This document shows, one piece after another, positions 18,018-26,087 of a DNA stretch of 64,000 nucleotides. The DNA lies in contig DASVQC010000035.1 in assembly GCA_036389335.1 (NCBI GenBank), positions 49,824 to 113,823 on the forward strand, given 5' to 3'. Within the stretch, counting starts at the first letter, position 1. Every line of letters begins with the position of its first letter. The translations under genes and the position numbers were made by a program. This stretch comes from JAIVGV01 sp036389335 (GTDB lineage: Bacteria; Acidobacteriota; Blastocatellia; Pyrinomonadales; Pyrinomonadaceae). The notes beneath the pieces are model-generated. The model was not told the DNA's origin, did not search any database, and saw only the letters and a program-made list of their open reading frames with translations.

Positions 18018-18941
18018 TTATTGGATCGCGCCCGCGCCCTCGGTCTGCTGGCGCGCGTGGTAGGAGGAGCGCGTCAGGGGGCTCGACTCGACGTGGTGGA
18101 ATCCCATCCGCATCCCCTCTTCGCGCCAGCGCGCGAACTCTTCCGGCGTGACGTAGCGCTCGACCGGGAGCCGCCGCTTGTGCGGCTGGAGGTACTGCCC
18201 GATGGTCATGATGTCGCACGAGACCGAGCGCAAGTCTTTCATCAGCTCGACGACCTCCTCGAAAGTCTCTCCGAGGCCCGCCATGATGCCGCTCTTCGTG
18301 AGCATCCCGCGCCGCTCACGGTCGCGCCGCCGCGCGGCGCGCTCAAGGAGCGTCAAGGTCTGCTCATACTTGGCGTCGGGGCGGACGCGGCGGTAGAGGC
18401 GCGCGATGGTCTCGGTGTTGTGGTTGAGCACGTCGGGCCGGGCGTCGAGCACGGCGTCGAGCGCGTCTTCGTCGCCGTTGAAGTCTGGGATCAGGACTTC
18501 GACCTTACAGCCGGGGTTCACACGCCGGACTTCGCGGATCGTCTCCGCCCAGTGCGCCGCGCCGCCGTCCGCGAGATCGTCTCGGTTGACCGAGGTGATG
18601 ACGGCGTGGGCGAGGTTCAGATGTTTGACCGCCTCGGCGACGTGGCGCGGCTCCTCCGGGTCGAGCGGCTCGGGCTGCCCCTTGCCCACGGCGCAGAAGC
18701 CGCAGTGGCGCGTGCAGGTGTCGCCGCCGAGCATGAAGGTGGCGGTGCGGTCGGCCCAGCACTCGAAGATGTTCGGGCAGCGCGCCTCTTGGCAGACCGT
18801 GTGCAGGTTCAACCCCTCGACCAGCTTCAGCACGGCGTTCTGGTTCGTCGGGTCGCCCAGACGAATCTTCAGCCACTCCGGCTTCGGCCCCGTCGGTCGC
18901 ACGGTCGGGACGTTACTCAACACTTTCAGCTCGCGTGACAC
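18018..18941 (-). CDS. lipA: Lipoyl synthase
   Basis: 307 aa radical-SAM enzyme that inserts two sulfurs into protein-bound octanoyl groups. It has the auxiliary cluster motif CQEARCPNIFEC (Cx4Cx5C), the radical-SAM motif CTRHCGFC (Cx3Cx2C), and the C-terminal RSSYHA segment that binds the auxiliary cluster. The start is a GTG; no ATG is available upstream of the conserved KPEWLKIRL region. It acts after LipB (20092-20766) and would serve the E2 subunit encoded at 48.6-50.1 kb. A PLP enzyme gene separates it from lipB, so the three may form a minus-strand unit. Confidence 0.96.
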   Translation of the reverse strand: MSRELKVLSNVPTVRPTGPKPEWLKIRLGDPTNQNAVLKLVEGLNLHTVCQEARCPNIFECWADRTATFMLGGDTCTRHCGFCAVGKGQPEPLDPEEPRHVAEAVKHLNLAHAVITSVNRDDLADGGAAHWAETIREVRRVNPGCKVEVLIPDFNGDEDALDAVLDARPDVLNHNTETIARLYRRVRPDAKYEQTLTLLERAARRRDRERRGMLTKSGIMAGLGETFEEVVELMKDLRSVSCDIMTIGQYLQPHKRRLPVERYVTPEEFARWREEGMRMGFHHVESSPLTRSSYHARQQTEGAGAIQ

Positions 18942-18994
18942 TCTTTATTGGCTCCAGACTGATTCTTGACGTGCCGCTATTTTAACACCCGCGC

Positions 18995-19963
18995 TCAGGC
19001 GTTGTCGTTCGGCGGCGCGATGAGGCCCGCGAGCGCGGCGGCGTCCACGTTGCCGCCCGAGAGGACGACGCCGACGCGCCGGGCGCGCGGGGGCAGCTTC
19101 CCGAAGAGCGCGGCGGCGGCTGAGAGCGCGCCCGTCGGCTCGACGAGAATCTTCATCCTGAGCAGCAGGAACTTCATCGCCTCGACCACTTCCGCGTCCG
19201 TGACGGTGAGCACGTCCGCGGCGTTCTGTTGCAGCAGCGGGAACGTCAGCGCGCCCGGCGACTGCGGTCGCGCGCCGTCGGCAATCGTCTCCGGCGGCGC
19301 GATGCGGACGCGCTCGCCTTTGACGAACGACTGCCGCGCGTCGTCGCCCGCCTCCGGCTCGACGGCGAAGCACTCGACGCGCGGGCTCAGACTCTTCGCC
19401 GCCACGCTCGCGCCCGCGAAGAGGCCGCCGCCGCCGAACGGCACGACGAGCGCGTCCAAGTCCGGCGCCTCCTCGAACAGCTCCATCGCGCAGGTTCCCT
19501 GACCGGCCATCACGAGGTAGTCGTCGTAGGGCGGAACCAACACCGCCCCGCTGCGCGCCGCCAGATCGCGCGCCACCTGCTCGCGGTCGTCCTTGTGCCG
19601 GTCGTAGAAGACCACCTCCGCGCCGTAGCCGCGCGTCCCCTCGACCTTCGCGCGGGGCGCGTCCGACGGCATCGCGATCACCGCGCCGACGCCCGCGTCG
19701 CGCGAGGCGAGCGCGACCGCCTGCGCGTGGTTGCCGGAGGAGAAGGCGACCACGCCGCGCGCGCGCTCGGCGTCCGACAGAGCGCGGACGCGGTTCGTCG
19801 CGCCGCGCATCTTGAACGCCCCGGCCCGCTGGAAGTTCTCGCACTTGAAGAAGACGTTGCGGCCCGCCCGCTCGTCGAAGGCGCGCGACGTTAAGACCGG
19901 CGTGCGGTGGACGAAACGCCAGACGCGCTCGCGCGCCTCGTGGATGAGATCAATCGTCAGCAT
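18995..19963 (-). CDS. PLP fold-type II threonine/serine dehydratase or racemase
   Basis: 322 aa from the ATG at 19963. The frame stays open to 20059, but that extension is only translated 'gtgacagg' repeat and is not credible coding. The PLP lysine lies in GAFKMRGATNRV, followed by SSGNHAQAVALA and the Gly-rich phosphate loop FGGGGLFAG. The length without a regulatory ACT domain fits catabolic threonine ammonia-lyase, serine racemase or threo-3-hydroxyaspartate dehydratase; these cannot be separated by eye. It sits between lipB and lipA on the same strand. Confidence 0.88.
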   Translation of the reverse strand: MLTIDLIHEARERVWRFVHRTPVLTSRAFDERAGRNVFFKCENFQRAGAFKMRGATNRVRALSDAERARGVVAFSSGNHAQAVALASRDAGVGAVIAMPSDAPRAKVEGTRGYGAEVVFYDRHKDDREQVARDLAARSGAVLVPPYDDYLVMAGQGTCAMELFEEAPDLDALVVPFGGGGLFAGASVAAKSLSPRVECFAVEPEAGDDARQSFVKGERVRIAPPETIADGARPQSPGALTFPLLQQNAADVLTVTDAEVVEAMKFLLLRMKILVEPTGALSAAAALFGKLPPRARRVGVVLSGGNVDAAALAGLIAPPNDNA

Positions 19964-19970
19964 TTTTTCG

Positions 19971-20112
19971 GGTGACAGGCAAACGGTGACAAGTAAACGG
20001 TGACAGGTGACGAGTGACAGGTGACAGGCGAGAAAGCCGGAAACGGTTTTACCCGTCACCCGTCACGGTTCACGGTTCACGGCTTTTCCTGTCACCCGTC
20101 ACTCGTCACGGC
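19971..20112. repeat. Short-repeat cluster, 'gtgacagg' family
   Basis: Direct copies of GTGACAGGTGACGAGTGAC (to about 20030) face inverse copies such as GTCACCCGTCAC and GTCACTCGTCACGG (to 20112). The lipB stop codon and its last codons lie inside the right arm. The same family recurs at 21527-21705 and 50128-50211. Confidence 0.8.
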
Positions 20113-20766
20113 TGTCAGACTTTCTTCCAGCTCCATCTCGAAGACTTCGGCGAAGCGTGCGACGAGGCGATCTTCGACTTCGGCGAGCGTCAGCTCCCGA
20201 CCGAGCAGCTCCTTCATCGAGGTGACGGGCTCGCCCTCGCAGGCGATGATGAGATCGAAGTAGCCGAGGTCTGTGTTGACGTTCAGGGCGAAGCCGTGCG
20301 TCGTGACCCAGCGCGCGAGGTGGACGCCGATGGCCGCGACCTTGCCGCGCGAGGTGTGGACGCCCGTCAGACCTTTGATCGGGAAACTTTCGATCCCGAA
20401 ATCGGCGAGCGCGCCGATGATCGCCGCTTCCAAGTCGCGGACGTAGCGGTGCACGTCCTCGCGGTCGGGGCTCAGGTTGACGATGGGGTAGCCGACGATC
20501 TGCCCGAGCCCGTGGTAGGTCGCCTTGCCGCCGCGGTTCGACTCGACGACCGAGACGCCGCGCCCGCGCAAGACGTCGGGCGCGGCGACGACCGCCGACG
20601 CGCTCGCGCGCCGACCGAGCGTGATGACGTGCGGGTGCTCGACGAGCAGGAGCGTGTCGGGCGCGGCGCGCTCGCGCACGGCGCGCTCCGTCTCCTTCTG
20701 GATGAGGTAAGCGGCCTCGTAACCGACGCGACCGAGGCGGCGAACCCTGAGCGTCCTCTCGCGCAT
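20092..20766 (-). CDS. lipB: Octanoyl-[ACP]:protein N-octanoyltransferase
   Basis: 224 aa from the ATG at 20766; the frame extends to 20883, but the upstream residues are Arg/Cys-rich and outside the family. LipB transfers octanoate from ACP to lipoyl-domain lysines. Family motifs present: VEHPHVITLGRRA, the RGGKATYHGLGQIVGYPI signature, the lysine in GKVAAIGVHLARW and the catalytic Cys in IIACEGEPVTSM. The C-terminal TSDG comes from the adjacent repeat. It works with LipA encoded about 1.2 kb downstream on the same strand. Confidence 0.95.
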   Translation of the reverse strand: MRERTLRVRRLGRVGYEAAYLIQKETERAVRERAAPDTLLLVEHPHVITLGRRASASAVVAAPDVLRGRGVSVVESNRGGKATYHGLGQIVGYPIVNLSPDREDVHRYVRDLEAAIIGALADFGIESFPIKGLTGVHTSRGKVAAIGVHLARWVTTHGFALNVNTDLGYFDLIIACEGEPVTSMKELLGRELTLAEVEDRLVARFAEVFEMELEESLTAVTSDG

Positions 20767-21015
20767 CGCAAACCTTAGCACTCTCCGCCGACTTCGGAAC
20801 TCGCGCACATTGTAGCAGCACGCGCCGACGCGCGGCGAACACGCGCCGCGCTCCCCGCTTGACCCCGCGCGACGAACGGGCATAGCTTGTGCGAAGAATC
20901 AAACGCGCGCGAGTTTGGAAACGTGGCCCCCGGCGGGCGGCGCGCGCGCCGCGCCGAAAGTTTTACCGGGCAGTCGGAATTCTCATTCCCGCATCTCGTG
21001 AGGAGGATCGTAACA

Positions 21016-21525
21016 GTGAAATCCATTGCCGCCGCCGCGGCCCTGTGCCTGTGCCTGTCAGCCGCGCCCGCCGAAGCCTTCAGCCAAGCGCGCACGCGCC
21101 GCACGACGACGCCGCAGCGCAGGCGCGGCGGCCCCGCGACGCCGAGGCTCGACGCGACGCAGACCAACGCCGCGCGCATCAAGCTCGCCGATCAGATCAA
21201 GACGCTCTCGCGCTTCCTCTACCTCTACGGGCGCTTCTCGAAAGACCTTGAGCTGACGGGCGCGCAGTCGGGCTCGTCCGACCTCGCCGCGCAGACGAAA
21301 GCCTCGCTCATCGCGAGCCTCAAGAACGTGCGCGAGGGGCTCGACCAACTCGAATCGCAGTTCCGCTTCACGCCCGGGCTCGAACGCCCCTACAACCTGC
21401 TGCGCGGCGCGGCGCAGCGCGCGGCGGACGCCGAGGCGAGCGCCACCGCCGGGCGCTTCGATCAGGCGGGCCGCACCCTCGTCGAAGTCGTCAACCAGTT
21501 GACGGACGTGATGATCGAGATGTGA
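21016..21525 (+). CDS. Small secreted protein of unknown function
   Basis: 169 aa from a GTG chosen because a perfect AGGAGG (21001-21006) lies 9 nt upstream; the frame is open further upstream but without such a site. A signal peptide (KSIAAAAALCLCLSAAPAEAFSQA) is followed by an Arg/Thr-rich stretch and then ~110 mainly helical residues (KLADQIKTLSRFLYLYGRFSKDLEL...). I recognise no family. The helical pattern and size would suit a periplasmic or exported helical-bundle protein. Confidence 0.7.
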   Translation: MKSIAAAAALCLCLSAAPAEAFSQARTRRTTTPQRRRGGPATPRLDATQTNAARIKLADQIKTLSRFLYLYGRFSKDLELTGAQSGSSDLAAQTKASLIASLKNVREGLDQLESQFRFTPGLERPYNLLRGAAQRAADAEASATAGRFDQAGRTLVEVVNQLTDVMIEM

Positions 21526-21526
21526 G

Positions 21527-21705
21527 AAAAGCCGTGACGGGTGACAAGCGACGGGTGACAGGGAAGAGGTGCTGAGTGATGAGTGATGAGTGATGAGTGA
21601 TGAGCGACGTGCCGAAGCTCATCACTCATCGCTTCTTACTTGTCACCTGTCACCCGTCACTTGTCACTTCTTACCCGTCACCCGTCACTTGTCACCTTTT
21701 TTAGA
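21527..21705. repeat. Composite short-repeat cluster, 'gtgacagg' and 'gatgagt' families
   Basis: GTGACGGGTGACAAGCGACGGGTGAC, then GATGAGT copies (about 21573-21604), their inverse CTCATCACTCATCGC, and finally GTCACCTGTCACCCGTCAC, so one hairpin is nested inside the other. The VWFA stop codon (21685) falls in the outer right arm. Confidence 0.8.
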
Positions 21706-23001
21706 GTAGTACCCCTGCCGCGCGCGGACGCGGAGGGCGGCGCGGGCGGGGACGCCGACTTTGATCTTGAGGAACTTGCCGGCGGGCGCGTCGTTGTTCG
21801 AGTAGTACTGAAGGAGGTACTGCGCGCGCAGCTCGGAGGCGATCTGGCGGAAGACGGTTTCGAGGTCGGCGGCTGAGTTGGGCAGGTAAGCCGTGCCGCC
21901 GGTCGATTCGGCGATCAGCCGCATCGAGTTCTGCGCGCGCGAGGCGATCTCGTTGAGGCGCACGGACGCGCCGCCGGGGTTGATCGAGTAGAAGACCACG
22001 TCGGCGCGCTGCACGTCGCGCTGCACGGCGGCGACGGCCCTCTGGTGCCGCGCCTGCAAGTCCCTGCGCGCCGCGGCGCGCGCCCCCTGCGGCGTCTGAC
22101 TGCCTTCGGCCTCCGCCTTCTTCTGCGCGTCGTACTCCGCCACGGTCTGCTCCCTCACCGCGCCGCTGAAGTTGTCGTCGCCGTCCGAGATGACCAGGAC
22201 GACGCGGCGGTGGCGGCCCGGCGCGTTATCGGCGAGGTACTTCGCCGCGAAGCTCACCGTGTCGTAAAACGCCGTCGGCTCGGCGGCGGTCGCCGCCGGG
22301 ATGGCGAGCACCTTCGCGGTCGCCTCGCCCGCCGACGTGAGCTGCTGCACGAGGCGCGGCATGCGCGTGATCGTGACGATGGCGGCGCGATCCGTCGGCT
22401 TCAAAACTTCTTTCAGAAAACTGGCCGCCGCGCGCTGCTGGAAGGCGAAGAACTCCTTCTGGCTGACGCTCGACGAAACGTCGAACAGGAGCGCGATGTC
22501 GAGCGGCACCTGCTCGGCGTCGCCCACCGCCGCGACCGTCTGCGCGCGCCCCTCCTCTTCGAGCGTGAAGTCCGCCGCCTTGAGGCCGAGCACGGGCTCG
22601 CCGCGCTCGTCCGTCACCGACGCGGGCACGACGACGAGGTTCGACGTGACGGTGTAGACCTCTTCGTCGTCGATGGCGTCCGCAGGGCTCGGCGACGCCG
22701 AAGGGGTCGGGGCCGTCTTCGGGGTCTGCGCGGGCTGCGGCGTCGCCTGCCGCGCCGGTTGCGTCGTCGTCTGTGAGTTCGTCGCCGCCGCCGCGGGCGG
22801 GAGTTGCGGGACGCGGACGGGCTGTTGAGTCTGCGGCGTCGGCTGCGCGGCGGCGCGGCCCGCGCGCGTCGACTGCTGGCGCGGGGCGGTCGCGCGAGCC
22901 TGCGCGCCCGCCCCGCGCCAGCAGTCGAAGAGGGCGCACGCGCCGAGAAGGACGAACGCCAACGCCAAGACTCGCCGCGACACGCCGCCGCACACCTTCA
23001 T
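21685..23001 (-). CDS. VWFA-related lipoprotein of the acidobacterial type
   Basis: 438 aa. The N-terminus VLALAFVLLGAC has a lipobox, so it is probably a lipoprotein. A Pro/Gln/Thr-rich linker covers ~30-110. A short strand-rich region (YTVTSNLVVVPASVTDERGEPVLGLKAADFTLEEEG) leads into a von Willebrand A domain with a MIDAS motif DVSSSVS and a later ISDGDDNFSG. This architecture is the 'VWFA-related acidobacterial' family, present in many copies in Acidobacteriota and the best taxonomic hint here. The ligand is unknown. The C-terminal ~60 residues end in a repeat-encoded KKGDK. Confidence 0.88.
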   Translation of the reverse strand: MKVCGGVSRRVLALAFVLLGACALFDCWRGAGAQARATAPRQQSTRAGRAAAQPTPQTQQPVRVPQLPPAAAATNSQTTTQPARQATPQPAQTPKTAPTPSASPSPADAIDDEEVYTVTSNLVVVPASVTDERGEPVLGLKAADFTLEEEGRAQTVAAVGDAEQVPLDIALLFDVSSSVSQKEFFAFQQRAAASFLKEVLKPTDRAAIVTITRMPRLVQQLTSAGEATAKVLAIPAATAAEPTAFYDTVSFAAKYLADNAPGRHRRVVLVISDGDDNFSGAVREQTVAEYDAQKKAEAEGSQTPQGARAAARRDLQARHQRAVAAVQRDVQRADVVFYSINPGGASVRLNEIASRAQNSMRLIAESTGGTAYLPNSAADLETVFRQIASELRAQYLLQYYSNNDAPAGKFLKIKVGVPARAALRVRARQGYYSKKGDK

Positions 23002-23214
23002 CGCCTTCGCCCCCCGAAAAACCGCGCGGCGCGCGTGCCGAGCTTTCGGTGAGCGCGCGCCGTCGCCGTCGAATCAATTTTTAACGACCGCCTCTTCGCG
23101 GCGGTCGCGCCGAGAGCCGCGCCCGGCGGGCGGCGCGGGCGGGCCGCGGCGCGACGAACGCGGGACTCGCCGCGTTCGTCGCGCCCTCCGGCCCGCACTC
23201 TTCGCGCGTCGTCC

Positions 23215-24276
23215 TTACTGCTGCGGCGTCGGCGGCGGCGTCGCGGCTTCCGACTTGGTCGGCCTCATCTCCGGGGCCTGCTGCATGATGCCGCGGTTGA
23301 CGAGCACGCTCACCTCGACGCGGCGGTTCTGCTCACGCCCGGCGCGCGTCGAGTTGTCGGCAATCGCCTGCTTCTCGCCGTAGCCGAAGGGCGTGATGAT
23401 GCGGCGCAGAGGGATGTTGTGCGTCTCGGCGAGGTAGCGAACCACGGCGTCGGCGCGGCGCTGGCTGAGCACGCGGTTCGCGTTCTCGCTGCCGTCGGCG
23501 CTGGCGAAGCCGCGCACCTCGATGACGTAGCCGCGCGCCTTCAGGGCCTGCTGCGCGATCTCGTCGAGCGACGTCTTAGCCTCGGGCGAGAGCACGGCGC
23601 TCCCGACCTTGAAGTTGACGTTCACGCTCTGCTGCGCCGTGTAGTCGTCGAGGGCCGAGATGCGCTCGTTCGTCATGTTGACGCCGGAGATGGCCGCGTC
23701 CGCCGACTCCTGCGCCGCCTTCGCGCCGCCGCGCGCCGCGTTCGAGACCGCCGCCAGCTCGTCGAGCTGGCCCGAGAGGCGCTGCGAGTTCTGCTCGACC
23801 TGATCGATGCGGCCCTCGGCGTTGCCGACGCGGCTCTCGACCGGGTCGACGCGCGACGAGATCGACTGCGCGACCCTCAGATCGGTGTCGCCGAAGCGCA
23901 CCTTCGTCGCGACGAGCTGGCCGGCGGAGTTGCCGCGCCCGTCAACTTCGAGGTTCAGGCCGCGCAGGATGTTCGTCGCGCCGTAGGTCGAGCCGCCGCC
24001 GAAGAAGCCGCCCTTGGTCTTGATGCTCGTGCGGTCGGTGAGCATCACGGTCGTCGTCACGCCGTTGGCGTCCTGCACCTCGAAGGTGTTGGCGTCGATG
24101 TTGCGGCGCGTGACGACGCCCTTGATGGTCATCTTCTGCCCGTCGGCGACGGTGCGCGTGTTGGCCGCCACGGCGGTCGTGCCCTGCGCGCCGCCCTGCG
24201 CGTAGGCCGCCGCGCCGAGCGCCGCGACGAGGCCGAGCGAGAGGCTCGCGAGTCGGAACGTTTTCATGTTGTTCAT
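23215..24276 (-). CDS. OmpA-family outer-membrane/peptidoglycan-binding protein
   Basis: 353 aa from the ATG at 24276, preferred over in-frame ATGs at 24285 and 24267 because a GGAG lies 9 nt upstream. A signal peptide ends near AAAYAQGG. Residues ~30-125 form a beta-barrel-like module (KMTIKGVVTRRNIDANTFEVQD) resembling DUF5666-type domains. A helical Ala/Gln-rich connector follows, then an OmpA C-terminal domain (NVNFKVGSAVLSPEAKTSLDEIA ... GFASADGSENANRVLSQRRADAV ... NRRVEVSV) that binds peptidoglycan. The protein probably links envelope layers. Confidence 0.9.
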   Translation of the reverse strand: MNNMKTFRLASLSLGLVAALGAAAYAQGGAQGTTAVAANTRTVADGQKMTIKGVVTRRNIDANTFEVQDANGVTTTVMLTDRTSIKTKGGFFGGGSTYGATNILRGLNLEVDGRGNSAGQLVATKVRFGDTDLRVAQSISSRVDPVESRVGNAEGRIDQVEQNSQRLSGQLDELAAVSNAARGGAKAAQESADAAISGVNMTNERISALDDYTAQQSVNVNFKVGSAVLSPEAKTSLDEIAQQALKARGYVIEVRGFASADGSENANRVLSQRRADAVVRYLAETHNIPLRRIITPFGYGEKQAIADNSTRAGREQNRRVEVSVLVNRGIMQQAPEMRPTKSEAATPPPTPQQ

Positions 24277-24907
24277 CGTCTCCATCTCCGTAAGTTGTAT
24301 TTTCCTAAAAGTGCCCCTGCCTCACGCAGAAGCTTTCGTCCGGCGGCGCGACACACGGGTCGCTCTGACGAGCGTCGGGTTTCGCCCACTAACTACCGCG
24401 AGGCTTTGAAGCGGAACTGTAACCCCAAAGATTTACTGCAAAGGTTTTGGGAGAGTCAAGAGGCTTGATGGCGCGGGGCGGCGAAAAGGTTGCGCCGCGA
24501 AAAAATACAACTCCGTCGTCACCGGATCGCAACATAAGCGGCCCGGGGCGCGCCCGAGAGCGGCGGGCGAAAGACGCGAGGCGCGCCGCCGCTTCATCCG
24601 CGGCGGCGGCGGCGGCGCGCGCCCCGTTTTTTAACCCGACTCGCTCCCGTCCCGGCGCGGCGCGGCGGGGGATGCCATGCGTCGGTTCGTTATTCATATT
24701 GACCGCCGCGGGCGTCACTCGTGAATGAATGAGGTCAGCCTGATTCGTGTGAGCGCGCCCGTGGTTCCCGCGCGGTTAGGGAATCCCTACTTTACGGCGC
24801 GTCGCTTACCCACCTCTCTCTGGCACATCAATCGCCTACCACTCCGATTCGTTCGCCGCCATCGGCGGCGAAGACACCGTTTGCATGGTGAAGTGACGGA
24901 GGCGTTG
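24277..24907. other. Non-coding gap between divergent OmpA and GNAT genes
   Basis: I see no convincing gene. Open frames here are Arg/Ala-rich translations of GC-rich sequence without ribosome sites. Promoters for both divergent genes should lie here. The AT-rich piece around 24420-24450 is the likeliest place, but no clear -35/-10 pair is identified. Confidence 0.5.
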
Positions 24908-25777
24908 ATGACCGCTACCGCGACTACGGGCCGGGCCAGCTCGGCGCAAGTCGGGCCGCTGACTGACGAATACAGGGACGGGGCGCTCGCCTTCCTCGGC
25001 GGTCGCCCCGTGCACACGGTGATCTTGGCGGGGCTGCTGCGCGAGTACGGGACTCACGTCGCCGCGCCGCAGGGCACCTTCTACGGCTGCCGCGACGGGC
25101 AGGGGCGTCTCGAAGGGGTGGCCCTCATCGGGCGCGCCACCATGTTCGAGGCGCACACCGGCGCGGCGCTCGCGGCGTTCGCCGAGCTGGCGCGCGCGTC
25201 CCCGTCCGTCCGGATGATCATGGGCGAGGAGGCGGCGTTGCAGCAGTTCTTGAGCCATTACGCTTCGGGCCGAACGATGCCGCGGCTCTTCTGCCACGAG
25301 CTGTTCTACCAGTTCACGCGGAATGACGGGGCCGACGACGAGGGCGTCGCCGGGCTTCAGCAGGCCACCCTCGATCACTTGGAGCAGGTCGTCTCGGCCC
25401 ACGCCGAGATGGTCGCCGCGGAGACGGGGCTCAACCCGCTCGACACAGACCCGGCGGGCTTCCGCCAGCGTTGCGCTTCGCGAGTCGCGCGGGGAAAGGT
25501 GTGGGCTCTGATCGAGAAGGGGGAGTTGATCTTCAAGGCCGACGTGATGAGCGAGACCCCGGAGGCGGCTTACCTTGAAGGGGTGTGGGTCAGCCCCACG
25601 CGCCGCCACGAAGGGTACGGGCGGCGGTGCTGGGCGCAGCTCGGGCGGACGCTGCTCGACCGGTCGCATTCCTTCTGCGGCTTCGTCAACGCGGGTAACT
25701 TCGCGGCGCACTCGTTTTACGAGCGCGTGGGCGGCACCATGATCGGCAGGTATGACAAGGTTTACCTCCAAGGCTGA
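24908..25777 (+). CDS. GNAT-family N-acetyltransferase
   Basis: 289 aa from the ATG at 24908, which has GGAGG (24898-24902) 5 nt upstream; the longer frame upstream is Arg-rich and unlikely. The N-terminal half (LAFLGGRPVHTVILAGLLREYG ... GVALIGRATMFEAH) resembles the extra N-terminal domain of two-domain GNATs. The C-terminal half has the acetyl-CoA loop in LEGVWVSPTRRHEGYGRRCW, i.e. V-x-P-x-x-R-x-x-G-Y-G, and ends with AHSFYERVGG. Substrate unknown. Confidence 0.85.
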   Translation: MTATATTGRASSAQVGPLTDEYRDGALAFLGGRPVHTVILAGLLREYGTHVAAPQGTFYGCRDGQGRLEGVALIGRATMFEAHTGAALAAFAELARASPSVRMIMGEEAALQQFLSHYASGRTMPRLFCHELFYQFTRNDGADDEGVAGLQQATLDHLEQVVSAHAEMVAAETGLNPLDTDPAGFRQRCASRVARGKVWALIEKGELIFKADVMSETPEAAYLEGVWVSPTRRHEGYGRRCWAQLGRTLLDRSHSFCGFVNAGNFAAHSFYERVGGTMIGRYDKVYLQG

Positions 25778-26087
25778 CCACCCGGCGGGCGACCGCGGGG
25801 CGCGCGATAACTCTCCAGCCGAATAATCCCCACTAACATTAACTGTCAGTTTGACGGGGGCCCGCCCCGCCCGGTCGGTCATTCCTTGTCAGGCTGACTG
25901 TTTGCCGTCTGCCCGCCCTCCCCGGATCGGCCCGTTTCCCGGCAAATCCGACGCCCCGCGTTTGACGGTCGAGTGGCACGGCACTCGCCAAGCGGGGGTA
26001 GGGCTATCCCGCCCGCCTCACCCGCCCGCCCGTGCCGGGCAGCTTGAAAGTCGGCCATCACCTCACCCGAAAGCGAAGAGACCTGCG
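25778..26087. other. Non-coding gap before the GGDEF-EAL gene
   Basis: The GGDEF-EAL frame is open through here but encodes a Pro/Arg-rich stretch unlike protein. No repeat or strong hairpin is seen. ataatccccactaacattaact (about 25825-25845) is the only AT-rich piece and could hold a promoter. Confidence 0.45.

Noticed and set aside
19964..20059. N-terminal extension of the PLP dehydratase
   Set aside because: It is only translated gtgacagg repeat; homologous sequence begins at the ATG at 19963.
24447..24728. 93-codon frame in the OmpA-GNAT gap
   Set aside because: Arg/Ala-rich, no ribosome site, composition-driven.
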